Assembly: GCA_038258425.1 (NCBI GenBank)
Contig: JBBSPV010000002.1
Span: 116,807-180,806 of the forward strand
Direction of reading: 5' to 3'
Source of the DNA: DATLGB01 sp038258425
Lineage (GTDB): Bacteria; Actinomycetota; Thermoleophilia; Solirubrobacterales; Solirubrobacteraceae
DNA length: 64,000 nt
How positions within the stretch are numbered: the first letter of the stretch is position 1; every line of letters starts with the position of its first letter. The notes beneath the pieces were generated by a model. The model was given only the letters and a program-made list of their open reading frames with translations, did no database searches and was not told the origin of the DNA. This document shows positions 44,575 through 52,622 of this stretch, in pieces. A program made the position numbers and the translations under genes.

Positions 44575-45867
44575 ATGCTCGCCGACAAGGCCCGGATCGA
44601 GGTGCGCGGGGGCGCGGGCGGCAGCGGCTCGGTCTCGTTCCGGCGCGAGGCGCACGTCCCCAAGGGCGGCCCCGACGGCGGGGACGGCGGCCGGGGCGGC
44701 GACGTCGTCCTGCGCTGCGACGACAACCATCGCGACCTCCAGTTCTTCAAGCGCACCCAGCACTTCCGGGCCGACCGCGGCGGGCACGGCCAGGGTGCGC
44801 TCAAGCACGGTGCGGACGGCGGTCCGCTGGTCATCGGCGTCCCGCCCGGCACGCAGGTCCGCCGCTGGGACGGCGCGCGCTTCGATCTCCTCGTGCCCGG
44901 CCAGGAGGTCCGCGTGGCCAAGGGCGGGCTCGGCGGCCGCGGCAACAAGCGGTTCGCGGGCCCTACCCGGCAGGCGCCGCGGCTCGCCGAGCGCGGGCTG
45001 CCGGGGGAGGAGGGACCGCTCGAGCTGCAGCTCAAGCTGCTCGCCGACGTCGGCCTCGTCGGGCTGCCCAACGCCGGCAAGTCGTCCCTGATCGCCCGCC
45101 TCACGCGGGCGGCCCCGAAGGTCGCCGGCTACCCGTTCACGACGCTCGAGCCGAACCTCGGCACGATCGAGGCCGACGACCGCCAGCTCGTGCTCGCCGA
45201 CATCCCTGGGCTCATCGAGGGCGCCTCGGACGGCGCCGGGCTCGGCCACGACTTCCTCGCCCACGTCGAGCGCTGCCGCGCGCTCGTCCACGTGCTCGAC
45301 CTCGCGCCGCTCGACGGGTCCGACCCCCAGGCCAACCACGCGACGATCGAGGCCGAGCTCGGCGCCCACGATCCGCGCCTCGCCGCTCTGCCGCGCGTGC
45401 TGGCGCTCTCCAAGGCCGACCTCGTGGCGCCCGACGTCGCCGCGGAGGCGGCCGACGCATGGCGGGGCCGCGTGGGCGAGGCGACGCTCGTGCTCGTGAC
45501 CTCCGCGGCCACGGGCGAGGGCCTCGACGTCCTCCGCCGCGAGCTGCTGCGCCTCGTCCCGCCCGCCGAGCCGATCGCCGCGGAGGCCGGCATGGGGGAG
45601 GACGACGTGGCGGAGTACGCCGTCTTCCGGCCCGCCGCCGGCCGCGCCTACGCCGTCGAGCGCCTCGACGACGGCGGCTTCCGCGTCAGCGGCGCGTCCG
45701 TCGAGCGGCTGATCGCGCGCTACGACCTCGACAACGAGGAGGCGCAGGCCCACGTCGAGCGGCGCCTGCAGCGCATGGGCGTCATCGCTGCGCTCGAGCG
45801 CGAGGGGTTCGAGCCCGGCGACGATGTGGAGATCGCCGGGCAGGTGTTCGAGCTGGATCCCTCGTGA
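44575..45867 (+). CDS. obgE: GTPase ObgE/CgtA
   Basis: A 430-residue protein. The glycine-rich Obg fold fills 1-158. The G domain has G1 GLPNAGKSS, G3 DIPGLIEG and an SKAD motif in place of the usual NKxD. A C-terminal OCT domain (about 350-430) is present. It acts in 50S assembly and stress signalling. TACCGT ends 7 bases before the ATG. The stop codon lies in the first unit of a 44-bp tandem repeat. Confidence 0.96.
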   Translation: MLADKARIEVRGGAGGSGSVSFRREAHVPKGGPDGGDGGRGGDVVLRCDDNHRDLQFFKRTQHFRADRGGHGQGALKHGADGGPLVIGVPPGTQVRRWDGARFDLLVPGQEVRVAKGGLGGRGNKRFAGPTRQAPRLAERGLPGEEGPLELQLKLLADVGLVGLPNAGKSSLIARLTRAAPKVAGYPFTTLEPNLGTIEADDRQLVLADIPGLIEGASDGAGLGHDFLAHVERCRALVHVLDLAPLDGSDPQANHATIEAELGAHDPRLAALPRVLALSKADLVAPDVAAEAADAWRGRVGEATLVLVTSAATGEGLDVLRRELLRLVPPAEPIAAEAGMGEDDVAEYAVFRPAAGRAYAVERLDDGGFRVSGASVERLIARYDLDNEEAQAHVERRLQRMGVIAALEREGFEPGDDVEIAGQVFELDPS

Positions 45868-45950
45868 CGTCGCCGGGAGGGAGGAGCCTGCGACGACCGG
45901 AGTCGCCGTGACGTCGCCGGGAGGGAGGAGCTCGCGACGACCGGACGGCG
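45863..45950 (+). repeat. Two-copy 44-bp tandem repeat at the obgE stop
   Basis: Units 45863-45906 and 45907-45950 begin CGTGACGTCGCCGGGAGG and agree over the first 39 bases except for CT versus TC at one dinucleotide. They are followed by GGC-GAAA-GCC and GGGC-GAA-GCCC hairpins (to about 45975). The obgE TGA lies in the first unit. The repeat is non-coding and ends just before the convergent hydrolase gene. Confidence 0.8.
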
Positions 45951-45978
45951 AAAGCCGGTAGAAGGGCGAAGCCCGGTC

Positions 45979-46848
45979 TCAGGAGTGGTCAAGCAGCCAG
46001 CGCGCGGTGTCGTCCAGCGGCCGTTCGCGCTGGCCCGCCGGCTCGTTGAAGAGCTCGTGGAAGTACCCCTCGTAGAGCTCGAGCGTCTTGTCCGCTGAGC
46101 CCAGGCGGTCATAGACCATCCGCGCGCCCGCGGGCGGGACGAGACCGTCCTCGGTGCCCTGCATGACGAGGGTCGGAATGGTGATCCGCTCGACGGCGTC
46201 CGGCAGCCTCGCGACGGTGTCCACGAGCTCCTGGACCGTGCGCGCGGGCAGCTTGCCGCGGTGATTGAGCGGGTCGGCGTCGTAGGCGGCGACCTCCTCG
46301 GGGTCGCGGCTGACCCGCGTCCCGTCGAGCTGCAGCACCCCGGCGTTCGGCGCCACGACGCTCAGCGTCTTGGCCACCACCCGCAGCGGCAGCGGTGCCG
46401 CCTCGATCTTCGCCAGGGGCGCCGACACGGCCAGGCCGGTGAGCTTGGCCTGGTGGCGGGCGGTGTAGGCGAGGGCGATCAGCCCGCCCATGGAGTGGCC
46501 GAGCAGGAACAGCGGCCGGTCCGGGCGGCCGGCGGCGGCGAGGTCGACGAGCCGGTCGAGGTCGGCGACCACGTCGTCCATCCGGTCCAGCTGCGCCCGC
46601 GGCCCCTCGCTGCGGCCGTGGCCGCGGTGGTCGATGGCGTGGAGGACGAAGCCCTCCGGCACGAGCCGCTCGACCACGTGCGCGTAGCGCCCGCCGTGCT
46701 CCGCGGCGCCGTGGGCGACGACGACCACCCCGCGCACGGCGCCCTCCGGCGTCCAGCTCTGGTGGAAGATCCGGCGGCCGCCGCGACCGTCGAAGTGGCC
46801 CTCCTCGTGGCCGCCAGAGACCCGCGGCGGCGTCGATGCGCTCCCCAT
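45979..46848 (-). CDS. Alpha/beta hydrolase, monoacylglycerol lipase-like
   Basis: A 289-residue hydrolase. The nucleophile elbow is GHSMGG, the oxyanion region HGAAEHGGRY and the later Asp/His are in GTEDGLVPP and YFHELFNE. This pattern matches the monoacylglycerol lipase/lysophospholipase group (Hydrolase_4). It would cleave monoacylglycerols in the cytoplasm or at the membrane. ATG 46848 is supported by TAGGGT 7 bases upstream, in a promoter shared with proB. Confidence 0.87.
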   Translation of the reverse strand: MGSASTPPRVSGGHEEGHFDGRGGRRIFHQSWTPEGAVRGVVVVAHGAAEHGGRYAHVVERLVPEGFVLHAIDHRGHGRSEGPRAQLDRMDDVVADLDRLVDLAAAGRPDRPLFLLGHSMGGLIALAYTARHQAKLTGLAVSAPLAKIEAAPLPLRVVAKTLSVVAPNAGVLQLDGTRVSRDPEEVAAYDADPLNHRGKLPARTVQELVDTVARLPDAVERITIPTLVMQGTEDGLVPPAGARMVYDRLGSADKTLELYEGYFHELFNEPAGQRERPLDDTARWLLDHS

Positions 46849-46876
46849 CGGCGGGACCCTACTGTCCGTTGGCGCC
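46849..46876. promoter_or_regulatory. Overlapping divergent -10 elements, hydrolase / proB
   Basis: A 28-base gap. Plus TACTGT (46860-46865) ends 11 bases before proB ATG. Minus TAGGGT (46861 to 46856) ends 7 bases before the hydrolase ATG. The two share TA at 46860-46861. Confidence 0.55.
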
Positions 46877-47980
46877 ATGGCCGTCGTCGTCGTCAAGCTC
46901 GGATCCTCGATCGTCGCGGAGGCTTCCGGCGCCCTGCGGCTGTCCGTCGTGGCCCGGGTCTGCGAGGAGGTCGCCGCGCTGCACGCCGACGGCACGGACG
47001 TCGTCGTCGTCACCTCGGGCGCCATCGCGCGCGGCATGCACCTGCTGCAGCTGCCGGTGCGCCCGCGCGAGATCGACCAGCTGCAGGCCGCGAGCGCCAT
47101 GGGGCAGGGGCGGCTGTACCGGACCTACGACGAGCTGCTGCGCGAGCGCGGCGTCCAGAGCGCCCAGGTGCTGCTCACGTTCTTCGACATGAGCGCCCGC
47201 ACGCACTACCTCAACGCGCGCCGGACCCTGCGCGCGCTGCTCGAGTGGCGCGTCGTGCCGGTGATCAACGAGAACGACACCACGACGACGGACGAGATCT
47301 CCTTCGGCGACAACGACTTCCTCGCCGCGCAGGTCGCCGTGCTGTTGCAGGCGAAGCTGCTCGTGCTGCTCACGGACACGGCCGGCGTGTTCAGCGCCAA
47401 CCCGCGCACGCATCCCGAGGCCCGGCTGATCGAGGAGGTCACGGACTTCGAGGCCCTGCAGGCGCACTCGCGGATCGGCACCGACGTGTCGCCGCTGGGG
47501 TCGGGCGGGATGCGCTCGAAGGTCGTCGCGGCGGAGATGGCGACGGCGGCGGGCACGGAGACGGTCATCGCCTCCGGCCTCGAGCCCGGCGTGCTGCTGC
47601 GCGCGGCCGCCGGCGAGCCGGTCGGCACGCGCTGCCGGCCGCGGGCGCTCGGGATCTCCTCCTTCAAGCTCTGGCTGCGTTACGCCAAGCCGTCGCACGG
47701 GCGGCTCGAGATCGACGCCGGGGCGGCGCGGGCGCTGCGCGAGGGCGGGACGTCGCTGCTGCCGGTCGGCATCGTCGGCGTGTCCGGGGACTTCGACGCG
47801 GGGGACGCGGTCGACGTCGTCGCCGGGGCCACGGGCGCGACGCGGATCGGCAAGGGGCTGACGAACTACTCCGCCGGCGAGCTGCAGCGGGTCAAGGGCC
47901 TGAAGTCCGGGCAGGTTCGCGAGCTGCTGCCGCGGGCCACGGAGGAGGCCGTGCACCGCGATCACTTCGTGCTGGACTGA
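46877..47980 (+). CDS. proB: Glutamate 5-kinase
   Basis: A 367-residue amino-acid kinase. N-terminal VVKLGSSIV, the INENDTTTTDEISFGDND segment and GTDVSPLGSGGMRSKV mark glutamate kinase. A C-terminal PUA domain (about 275-355) is present. It performs the first step of proline synthesis. proA follows 36 bases later, with its own TACGCT hexamer. Confidence 0.96.
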   Translation: MAVVVVKLGSSIVAEASGALRLSVVARVCEEVAALHADGTDVVVVTSGAIARGMHLLQLPVRPREIDQLQAASAMGQGRLYRTYDELLRERGVQSAQVLLTFFDMSARTHYLNARRTLRALLEWRVVPVINENDTTTTDEISFGDNDFLAAQVAVLLQAKLLVLLTDTAGVFSANPRTHPEARLIEEVTDFEALQAHSRIGTDVSPLGSGGMRSKVVAAEMATAAGTETVIASGLEPGVLLRAAAGEPVGTRCRPRALGISSFKLWLRYAKPSHGRLEIDAGAARALREGGTSLLPVGIVGVSGDFDAGDAVDVVAGATGATRIGKGLTNYSAGELQRVKGLKSGQVRELLPRATEEAVHRDHFVLD

Positions 47981-48016
47981 GCGCGCCCGCCGCGCCCGAA
48001 CCCGTACGCTCTGGGC

Positions 48017-49282
48017 ATGGCCACCGTCTCCGCGACCGTCGCCGATCTGTGCCACAGCGCCAAGGCCGCGTCGCGCGCGCTCGCCCAGGTCGACAGCCGG
48101 GTCAAGGACGCCGCGCTGCGCGCGATCGCCGACGCGCTGCTCGCGCGCACGGACGAGATCCTCGCCGCCAACGCGCTCGATCTCGAGGCCGGGCGCGAGG
48201 CCGGCCTGTCCGAGGCGCTCATGGACCGGCTGGCGCTCGATGCCGGCCGCGTCGGCGCCATGGCCGCGGGCGCGCGGGAGATCGCCGCGCTGCCCGACCC
48301 GGTCGGCGAGGTGCTCGACGGCGGCCGCTTCCCCAACGGCCTGCAGATGCGGCGCGTGCGGGTCCCGCTCGGCGTCGTCGCGGTCGTCTACGAGGCGCGG
48401 CCGAACGTCACGATCGACGCCGCCGCCCTGTGCCTGAAGTCCGGCAACGCCGTGGTGCTGCGCGGGTCGACCTCGGCGGCGCACTCCAACGCGGTGCTGG
48501 CGTCCGTCGCCCGCGACGCGGCGGAGGGGGCCGGACTGCCCGCCGGCGCTCTCGCGCTCGTGGCCGGCGGGAGCCGCGAGGAGCTCGCCGAGCTCGCGAC
48601 CCAGACGGGTGTCGTCGACCTGATCATCCCGCGCGGGGGCGAGGGGCTCAAGGCGGCGTTGACCGCGGTGGCCACCGTGCCGGTCATCTACGCGGCCTCC
48701 GGCAACTGCCACGTCTACGTCGACGCGTCGGCCGACCTCGACGCCGCCGAGGCGATCATCGTGAACGCCAAGACCCAGCGGCCGGGAGTCTGCAACGCGG
48801 CGGAGACGCTGCTCGTGCACGCCGACGCGGCCGCGGCCTTCCTGCCGCGGGCCCTCGGTGCGCTCCGCGGAGCAGGGGTCGCGCTGCGCCTCGATGCGCG
48901 GGCGGCCGGTGTCGCCGGCACGCCCGAGGACGGGGTGGCCACGGACACCGACTTCGCGACGGAGTTCCTCGCGCTCGTGCTGGCCGTCGGGGTCGTGGAC
49001 TCGACGGACGAGGCGATCGAGCACGTCAACCGCTATGGCTCGGGGCACTCGGAGGCGATCGTCACCGGCGCGACGACGAGCGCCCGGGCCTTCCAGCTCG
49101 GCGTCGACGCGGCCTGCGTCTACGTCAACGCCTCCACGCGCTTCACGGACGGGGGTGAGTACGGGATGGGCGCCGAGATCGCGAACTCCACGCAGAAGCT
49201 GCACGCGCGCGGGCCGCTCGGCCTCCGGGAGCTGTGCACCTACCGCTACCTGGTCGAGGGCACGGGCCAGGTCCGCGCCTAG
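48017..49282 (+). CDS. proA: Gamma-glutamyl phosphate reductase
   Basis: A 421-residue aldehyde-dehydrogenase-fold enzyme. The catalytic cysteine is in RPGVCNAAETLLV; YEARPNVTIDAAALCLKSGNA and NASTRFTDGGEYGMGAEI are ProA signatures. It makes glutamate semialdehyde from the ProB product. TACGCT (48005-48010) ends 6 bases before the ATG. nadD starts 2 bases after its stop codon. Confidence 0.96.
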   Translation: MATVSATVADLCHSAKAASRALAQVDSRVKDAALRAIADALLARTDEILAANALDLEAGREAGLSEALMDRLALDAGRVGAMAAGAREIAALPDPVGEVLDGGRFPNGLQMRRVRVPLGVVAVVYEARPNVTIDAAALCLKSGNAVVLRGSTSAAHSNAVLASVARDAAEGAGLPAGALALVAGGSREELAELATQTGVVDLIIPRGGEGLKAALTAVATVPVIYAASGNCHVYVDASADLDAAEAIIVNAKTQRPGVCNAAETLLVHADAAAAFLPRALGALRGAGVALRLDARAAGVAGTPEDGVATDTDFATEFLALVLAVGVVDSTDEAIEHVNRYGSGHSEAIVTGATTSARAFQLGVDAACVYVNASTRFTDGGEYGMGAEIANSTQKLHARGPLGLRELCTYRYLVEGTGQVRA

Positions 49283-49283
49283 C

Positions 49284-49904
49284 GTGGCGCGGATCGGCCT
49301 CCTCGGCGGGACGTTCAACCCTCCGCACGTCGGGCACCTCGTGTGTGCGATGGAGGCGCGCGACCAGCTCGGGCTCGACGTCGTCCGGCTCGTGCCGACG
49401 GGCGTGCCGCCCCACAAGACGGTCGCGGCCGACCCTGGAGCGGAGACGCGTCTGGAGCTCTGCCTGGCCGCGGCGGCGGGCGATCCCGGGCTCGAGGTGT
49501 CGCGCGTCGAGCTCGATCGGCCGGGGCCGTCCTACACGGCGGATACCCTGCGGGACCTGCATGACGAGCATCCGGAAGCCGACCTGACCTTCATCGTCGG
49601 AGGCGATCAGGCGCGTGGCCTGCGCGGCTGGCGCGAGCCGGCCAGGGTGCTCGCGCTCGCGCGGCTCGCGGTCGCCGAGCGCGAGGGCGTCCGGCGCGCC
49701 GACGTGCTGGAGGCACTGTCCGGGCTGGCGGGCGCGGACGGGCGGGTCGACCTGTTCGACATGCCGCGCCTGGACGTCTCCTCCTCGATGATCCGCGATC
49801 GCGTCGCCCGCGGCCGCCCGATCCGCCACCTCGTGCCCGACGCGGTGGCGGAGCGCATCCGGTCCCTCGGGCTCTACCGGGTAGGAGAGACGGCATGGAC
49901 GTGA
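49284..49904 (+). CDS. nadD: Nicotinate-nucleotide adenylyltransferase
   Basis: A 206-residue nucleotidyltransferase from GTG 49284. GGTFNPPHVGHL carries the (T/H)xGH motif, and DVSSSMIRDRV is the C-terminal ATP-binding segment. It makes deamido-NAD from nicotinate mononucleotide. rsfS starts 10 bases inside its end. Confidence 0.94.
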   Translation: MARIGLLGGTFNPPHVGHLVCAMEARDQLGLDVVRLVPTGVPPHKTVAADPGAETRLELCLAAAAGDPGLEVSRVELDRPGPSYTADTLRDLHDEHPEADLTFIVGGDQARGLRGWREPARVLALARLAVAEREGVRRADVLEALSGLAGADGRVDLFDMPRLDVSSSMIRDRVARGRPIRHLVPDAVAERIRSLGLYRVGETAWT

Positions 49905-50251
49905 CCACGGCCTCCCGCGAGCTGGTCGACGCGATCGAGGCCTACGCGCTGGACAAGAAGGCGGTCGACCTCGTCGAGCTCGACGTCGCCGAGCTGCTCG
50001 GCTACGCCGATCACTTCGTCGTCTGCTCCGGCGGCTCGGAGCGGCAGGCCAAGGCGATCCACGACGGCATCCTCGAGGGCATGAAGCGCGATCACGGGAT
50101 GACGCCGCGCCGGGTCGAGGGCCTGCCGGAGGCGCGCTGGATCCTCATGGACTACCTCGACGTCGTCGTACACGTGTTCACGCCCGAGGCGCGCGACTTC
50201 TACCGGCTCGAGACGCTTTGGGGCGAGGCTCCGAAGCGCGCGGTGGGGTAG
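49895..50251 (+). CDS. rsfS: Ribosomal silencing factor RsfS
   Basis: A 118-residue protein of standard RsfS/Iojap length, with VDLVELDVAELLGYADHFVVCSG and WILMDYLDVVVHVFTPEAR motifs. It binds L14 and blocks subunit joining in starvation. AGGAG is 8 bases upstream within nadD. Confidence 0.95.
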   Translation: MDVTTASRELVDAIEAYALDKKAVDLVELDVAELLGYADHFVVCSGGSERQAKAIHDGILEGMKRDHGMTPRRVEGLPEARWILMDYLDVVVHVFTPEARDFYRLETLWGEAPKRAVG

Positions 50252-50264
50252 CGCCGCCGCGGTC

Positions 50265-51023
50265 ATGGCCTACGCCGACCTGCGGGACCACGTGTGCGTC
50301 GTCACGGGCGGCAACCAGGGGCTGGGGGAGGCGTTCTGCCACGGGCTCGCCGAGGCCGGGGGCACCGTCGTGGTGGCGGCGCGGGACGTGCCGCGCTCCC
50401 GCGGCGTCGTCGAGGACCTCGAGGCCGCGGGCGCCACGGCCGTGGCGCTCGAGCTGGACGCCACCTCGCGCGAGTCGGTCGAGGCGATGCACACTGCGGT
50501 GCTCGAGCGCTTCGGACGCGTCGACGTGCTCGTCAACAACGCGGGCACGTGCGTGCATCGGCCGGCCCTCGAGGTCAGCGCCGAGGAGTGGCGGCAGGTG
50601 CTCGACCTCAACCTCGACGGCGTCTGGCACTGCTGCCAGGTCGTCGGCGGCGGCATGGTCGGGCGCGGCTCGGGCGCGATCGTCAACGTCGGCTCGATCT
50701 CCGCGTTGATCGTCAACCGCCCGCAGCGCCAGCCCGGCTACAACGCCTCCAAGGCGGCCGTCCACCAGCTCACGAAGTCCCTCGCCGTGGAGTGGGCCGA
50801 GTCGGGCGTCCGGGTCAACGCCGTCGCACCCGGCTACGTGCGGACGGCGATGGCGCCCGTGGACGACCCGGAGTTCAAGCCGCGCTGGATCGACGACGCG
50901 CCGATGCAGCGGGCCGCCGAGCCGGCGGAGATCGCGCCGGTCGTCGTCTTCCTCGCCGGGGAGGGCGCCTCGTTCATGACGGGCGAGATCGTCGTGGCCG
51001 ACGGCGGGTACTCCCTCGTCTGA
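50265..51023 (+). CDS. Short-chain dehydrogenase (polyol or gluconate dehydrogenase-like)
   Basis: A 252-residue classical SDR: TGGNQGLG, NNAG, Ser in NVGSIS, YNASK, and a C-terminal GEIVVADGGYSLV typical of the gluconate 5-dehydrogenase group. It is followed 10 bases later by a zinc alcohol dehydrogenase, so the pair may oxidise a sugar alcohol or sugar acid (inference). Confidence 0.88.
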   Translation: MAYADLRDHVCVVTGGNQGLGEAFCHGLAEAGGTVVVAARDVPRSRGVVEDLEAAGATAVALELDATSRESVEAMHTAVLERFGRVDVLVNNAGTCVHRPALEVSAEEWRQVLDLNLDGVWHCCQVVGGGMVGRGSGAIVNVGSISALIVNRPQRQPGYNASKAAVHQLTKSLAVEWAESGVRVNAVAPGYVRTAMAPVDDPEFKPRWIDDAPMQRAAEPAEIAPVVVFLAGEGASFMTGEIVVADGGYSLV

Positions 51024-51033
51024 GGAGCCAGCC

Positions 51034-52050
51034 GTGCGCCAAGCCATCATCGACAGTCCCGACACCGTCCGCGTCCGCGACGCGGAAGCGCCCGACCCCG
51101 AGCCCGGGGAGCTGCAGGTCGCCTCGCGCGCGGTCGGGCTGTGCGGCTCCGACCTCGCCGCGCTGGCCGGCGAACACCCGTTCATCGACCTGCCCGTCGT
51201 GCCGGGGCACGAGGTCGCCGGCGTGGTCAGCGCGGTCGGCGACGAGGTGGCGGACCACGCCGTCGGCGACCGGGTGCTGCTCGAGCCCAACCTCGTCTGC
51301 GGCGTGTGCGAGCACTGCGTCTCCGGCCGGTACAACCTGTGCGAGCGCCTCAAGGTCGTCGGCTGTCAGACGGCGGGTGCGCTCGCGGAGCGCTTCGTGG
51401 CTCCGGCGACGCGCTTCCACGCCATCCCGCCCGGGTTCGACTTCACGGCCGCGGCGCTCGTCGAGCCGCTGGCCACCGCGACGCATGCGCTGCGCCTCGT
51501 CGGCGGGGTCACGGGCGCGCGGGTCGCGATCCTCGGCGGCGGGTCGATCGGCACGCTCGTGCTGCGGGCCGCCATCGCCGACCGGCCGGCGGCCATCGTC
51601 GTCACCGACCCGGTGGCCGGCAAGCGCGAGCGGCTGCTCGCCCAGGGCGCCGGCGCGGCGCTCGATCCGACCACGGACGGCGTCGTGGCCGAGACCCGGG
51701 AGGCGCTCGGCGGTCGCGCCGACGTGGTCTTCGATTGCGTGTCCTCCGGCCCGAGCCTCGCGCAGGGGGTCGCCATGACCGCCAAGGGCGGCACGGTCGT
51801 CGTCGTCGGCGTCCCACACGGCCCGGTGCAGCTCGACCTGCCGCTCATCCAGGACGGTGAGGTGCGCCTGCAGGGCACGGCGATGTACGTGCGCGCCAAC
51901 GTCGAGCGGGCCATCGCCCTGATCGCGGACGGCACGGCCGACGCCGCCCAGCTCGTCACGGCGTCGTTCGGGCTCGAGGAGGCGGCCGGCGCCTTCGAGG
52001 CCGCCCGCTCCGGCGAGCACGTCAAGGTCCACGTCGACCTGCCGGGCTGA
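51034..52050 (+). CDS. Zinc-dependent alcohol dehydrogenase (L-threonine/iditol dehydrogenase-like)
   Basis: A 338-residue MDR enzyme starting at GTG with GAGGAG upstream. Catalytic zinc ligands: Cys in GLCGSD and GHE in PGHEVAG. The structural zinc site has four cysteines in EPNLVCGVCEHCVSGRYNLC. The NAD domain contains ILGGGSIG. It resembles sorbitol/L-idonate dehydrogenases. A good terminator hairpin follows. Confidence 0.9.
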   Translation: MRQAIIDSPDTVRVRDAEAPDPEPGELQVASRAVGLCGSDLAALAGEHPFIDLPVVPGHEVAGVVSAVGDEVADHAVGDRVLLEPNLVCGVCEHCVSGRYNLCERLKVVGCQTAGALAERFVAPATRFHAIPPGFDFTAAALVEPLATATHALRLVGGVTGARVAILGGGSIGTLVLRAAIADRPAAIVVTDPVAGKRERLLAQGAGAALDPTTDGVVAETREALGGRADVVFDCVSSGPSLAQGVAMTAKGGTVVVVGVPHGPVQLDLPLIQDGEVRLQGTAMYVRANVERAIALIADGTADAAQLVTASFGLEEAAGAFEAARSGEHVKVHVDLPG

Positions 52051-52056
52051 AACGAC

Positions 52057-52080
52057 GAAGGCCGCCCGAGGGCGGCCTTC
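52057..52080. terminator. Terminator hairpin between the zinc dehydrogenase and tRNA-Ala
   Basis: A perfect 10-bp stem GAAGGCCGCC / GGCGGCCTTC with loop CGAG. It starts 6 bases after the dehydrogenase stop and lies 7 bases beyond the 3' end of the convergent tRNA-Ala, so it can serve both directions. Confidence 0.8.
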
Positions 52081-52555
52081 AGACGATGGAGCTGAGGGGG
52101 CTCGAACCCCTGGCCTCCGCCATGCCATGGCGGCGCTCTCCCAGCTGAGCTACAGCCCCAGCGAACTCATAATCGGCCGCCCAGTGTACACCAAGCTCCT
52201 GGTTGTTCCTCGCCGCAGCAAGCCGCAAATGGATGCAGCTTCGACCCGTCACCACCTCGATCGGGATGAGGTAGCACCGGTCGAATTCGGCACAGTAGAG
52301 CCCGACGGCGTCGATCTCAGTCTCGCTGTAACACGTGCGCACGTAGCCGCGCGTTGGCGTGAGGCGGCTGGTGCTCAGCGCGGCGCTGATGACCGCGCCT
52401 TTGCGAACCGCCCATTTGCACTGCACACGAAGGAGTCGTGGCACGAGGTCGTAGCGGCCGCCCTCGGCGATCGGACGCAACACCGGGAGGCCGAGCCGGG
52501 TCGCGGCCAGCGCGATGGCCGCCTCGGCGATCGCCCCCTTCTGGCCCGGCTGCAT
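52079..52555 (-). CDS. Free-standing group I intron-type PD-(D/E)XK endonuclease overlapping tRNA-Ala
   Basis: A 158-residue frame from ATG 52555. Residues 1-130 match the I-Ssp6803I-like family: Glu11, Asp36 (GGRYDLV) and Gln45-x-Lys47 (RVQCKW) form the QxK variant active site, followed by STSR and YSETEIDAVGLYC. No stop occurs before the tRNA, so residues 133-156 are encoded by tRNA-Ala and the TGA falls inside the terminator hairpin. Codons are less GC-biased than those of neighbours, suggesting transfer. TAGCGT ends 7 bases before the ATG. No intron is present in the tRNA. Confidence 0.72.
   Translation of the reverse strand: MQPGQKGAIAEAAIALAATRLGLPVLRPIAEGGRYDLVPRLLRVQCKWAVRKGAVISAALSTSRLTPTRGYVRTCYSETEIDAVGLYCAEFDRCYLIPIEVVTGRSCIHLRLAAARNNQELGVHWAADYEFAGAVAQLGERRHGMAEARGSSPLSSIV
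52087..52159 (-). tRNA. tRNA-Ala (GGC anticodon)
   Basis: Acceptor GGGGCTG pairs with CAGCTCC, giving the G3:U70 wobble that identifies tRNA-Ala. The anticodon stem CCGCC/GGCGG encloses loop ATGGCAT with anticodon GGC, and the T-arm has GGTTCGAGCC. The discriminator is A and CCA is not encoded. The gene lies entirely within the 3' end of the endonuclease reading frame on the same strand. A TTATGA-like -10 and TTGGTG -35 lie inside that frame. Confidence 0.96.
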
Positions 52556-52622
52556 GGGGCGAACGCTAGTTCGCATCGCGGACGAACCCGGCTCCCCCGC
52601 TAGGGCTATCGTCAGCCGCTCC

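Noticed and set aside
45863..45950. CRISPR-like array
   Set aside because: Only two units lying directly head to tail with no spacers, and no cas genes; it is a simple tandem repeat.
52087..52159. Group I intron in tRNA-Ala
   Set aside because: The anticodon loop is uninterrupted and the cloverleaf is complete in 73 bases, so no intron is present despite the neighbouring intron-type endonuclease.
52515..52622. Extended N-terminus of leuS from ATG 52515
   Set aside because: The added residues are not LeuRS-like and overlap the endonuclease gene; ATG 52623 has a well-placed -10 hexamer.
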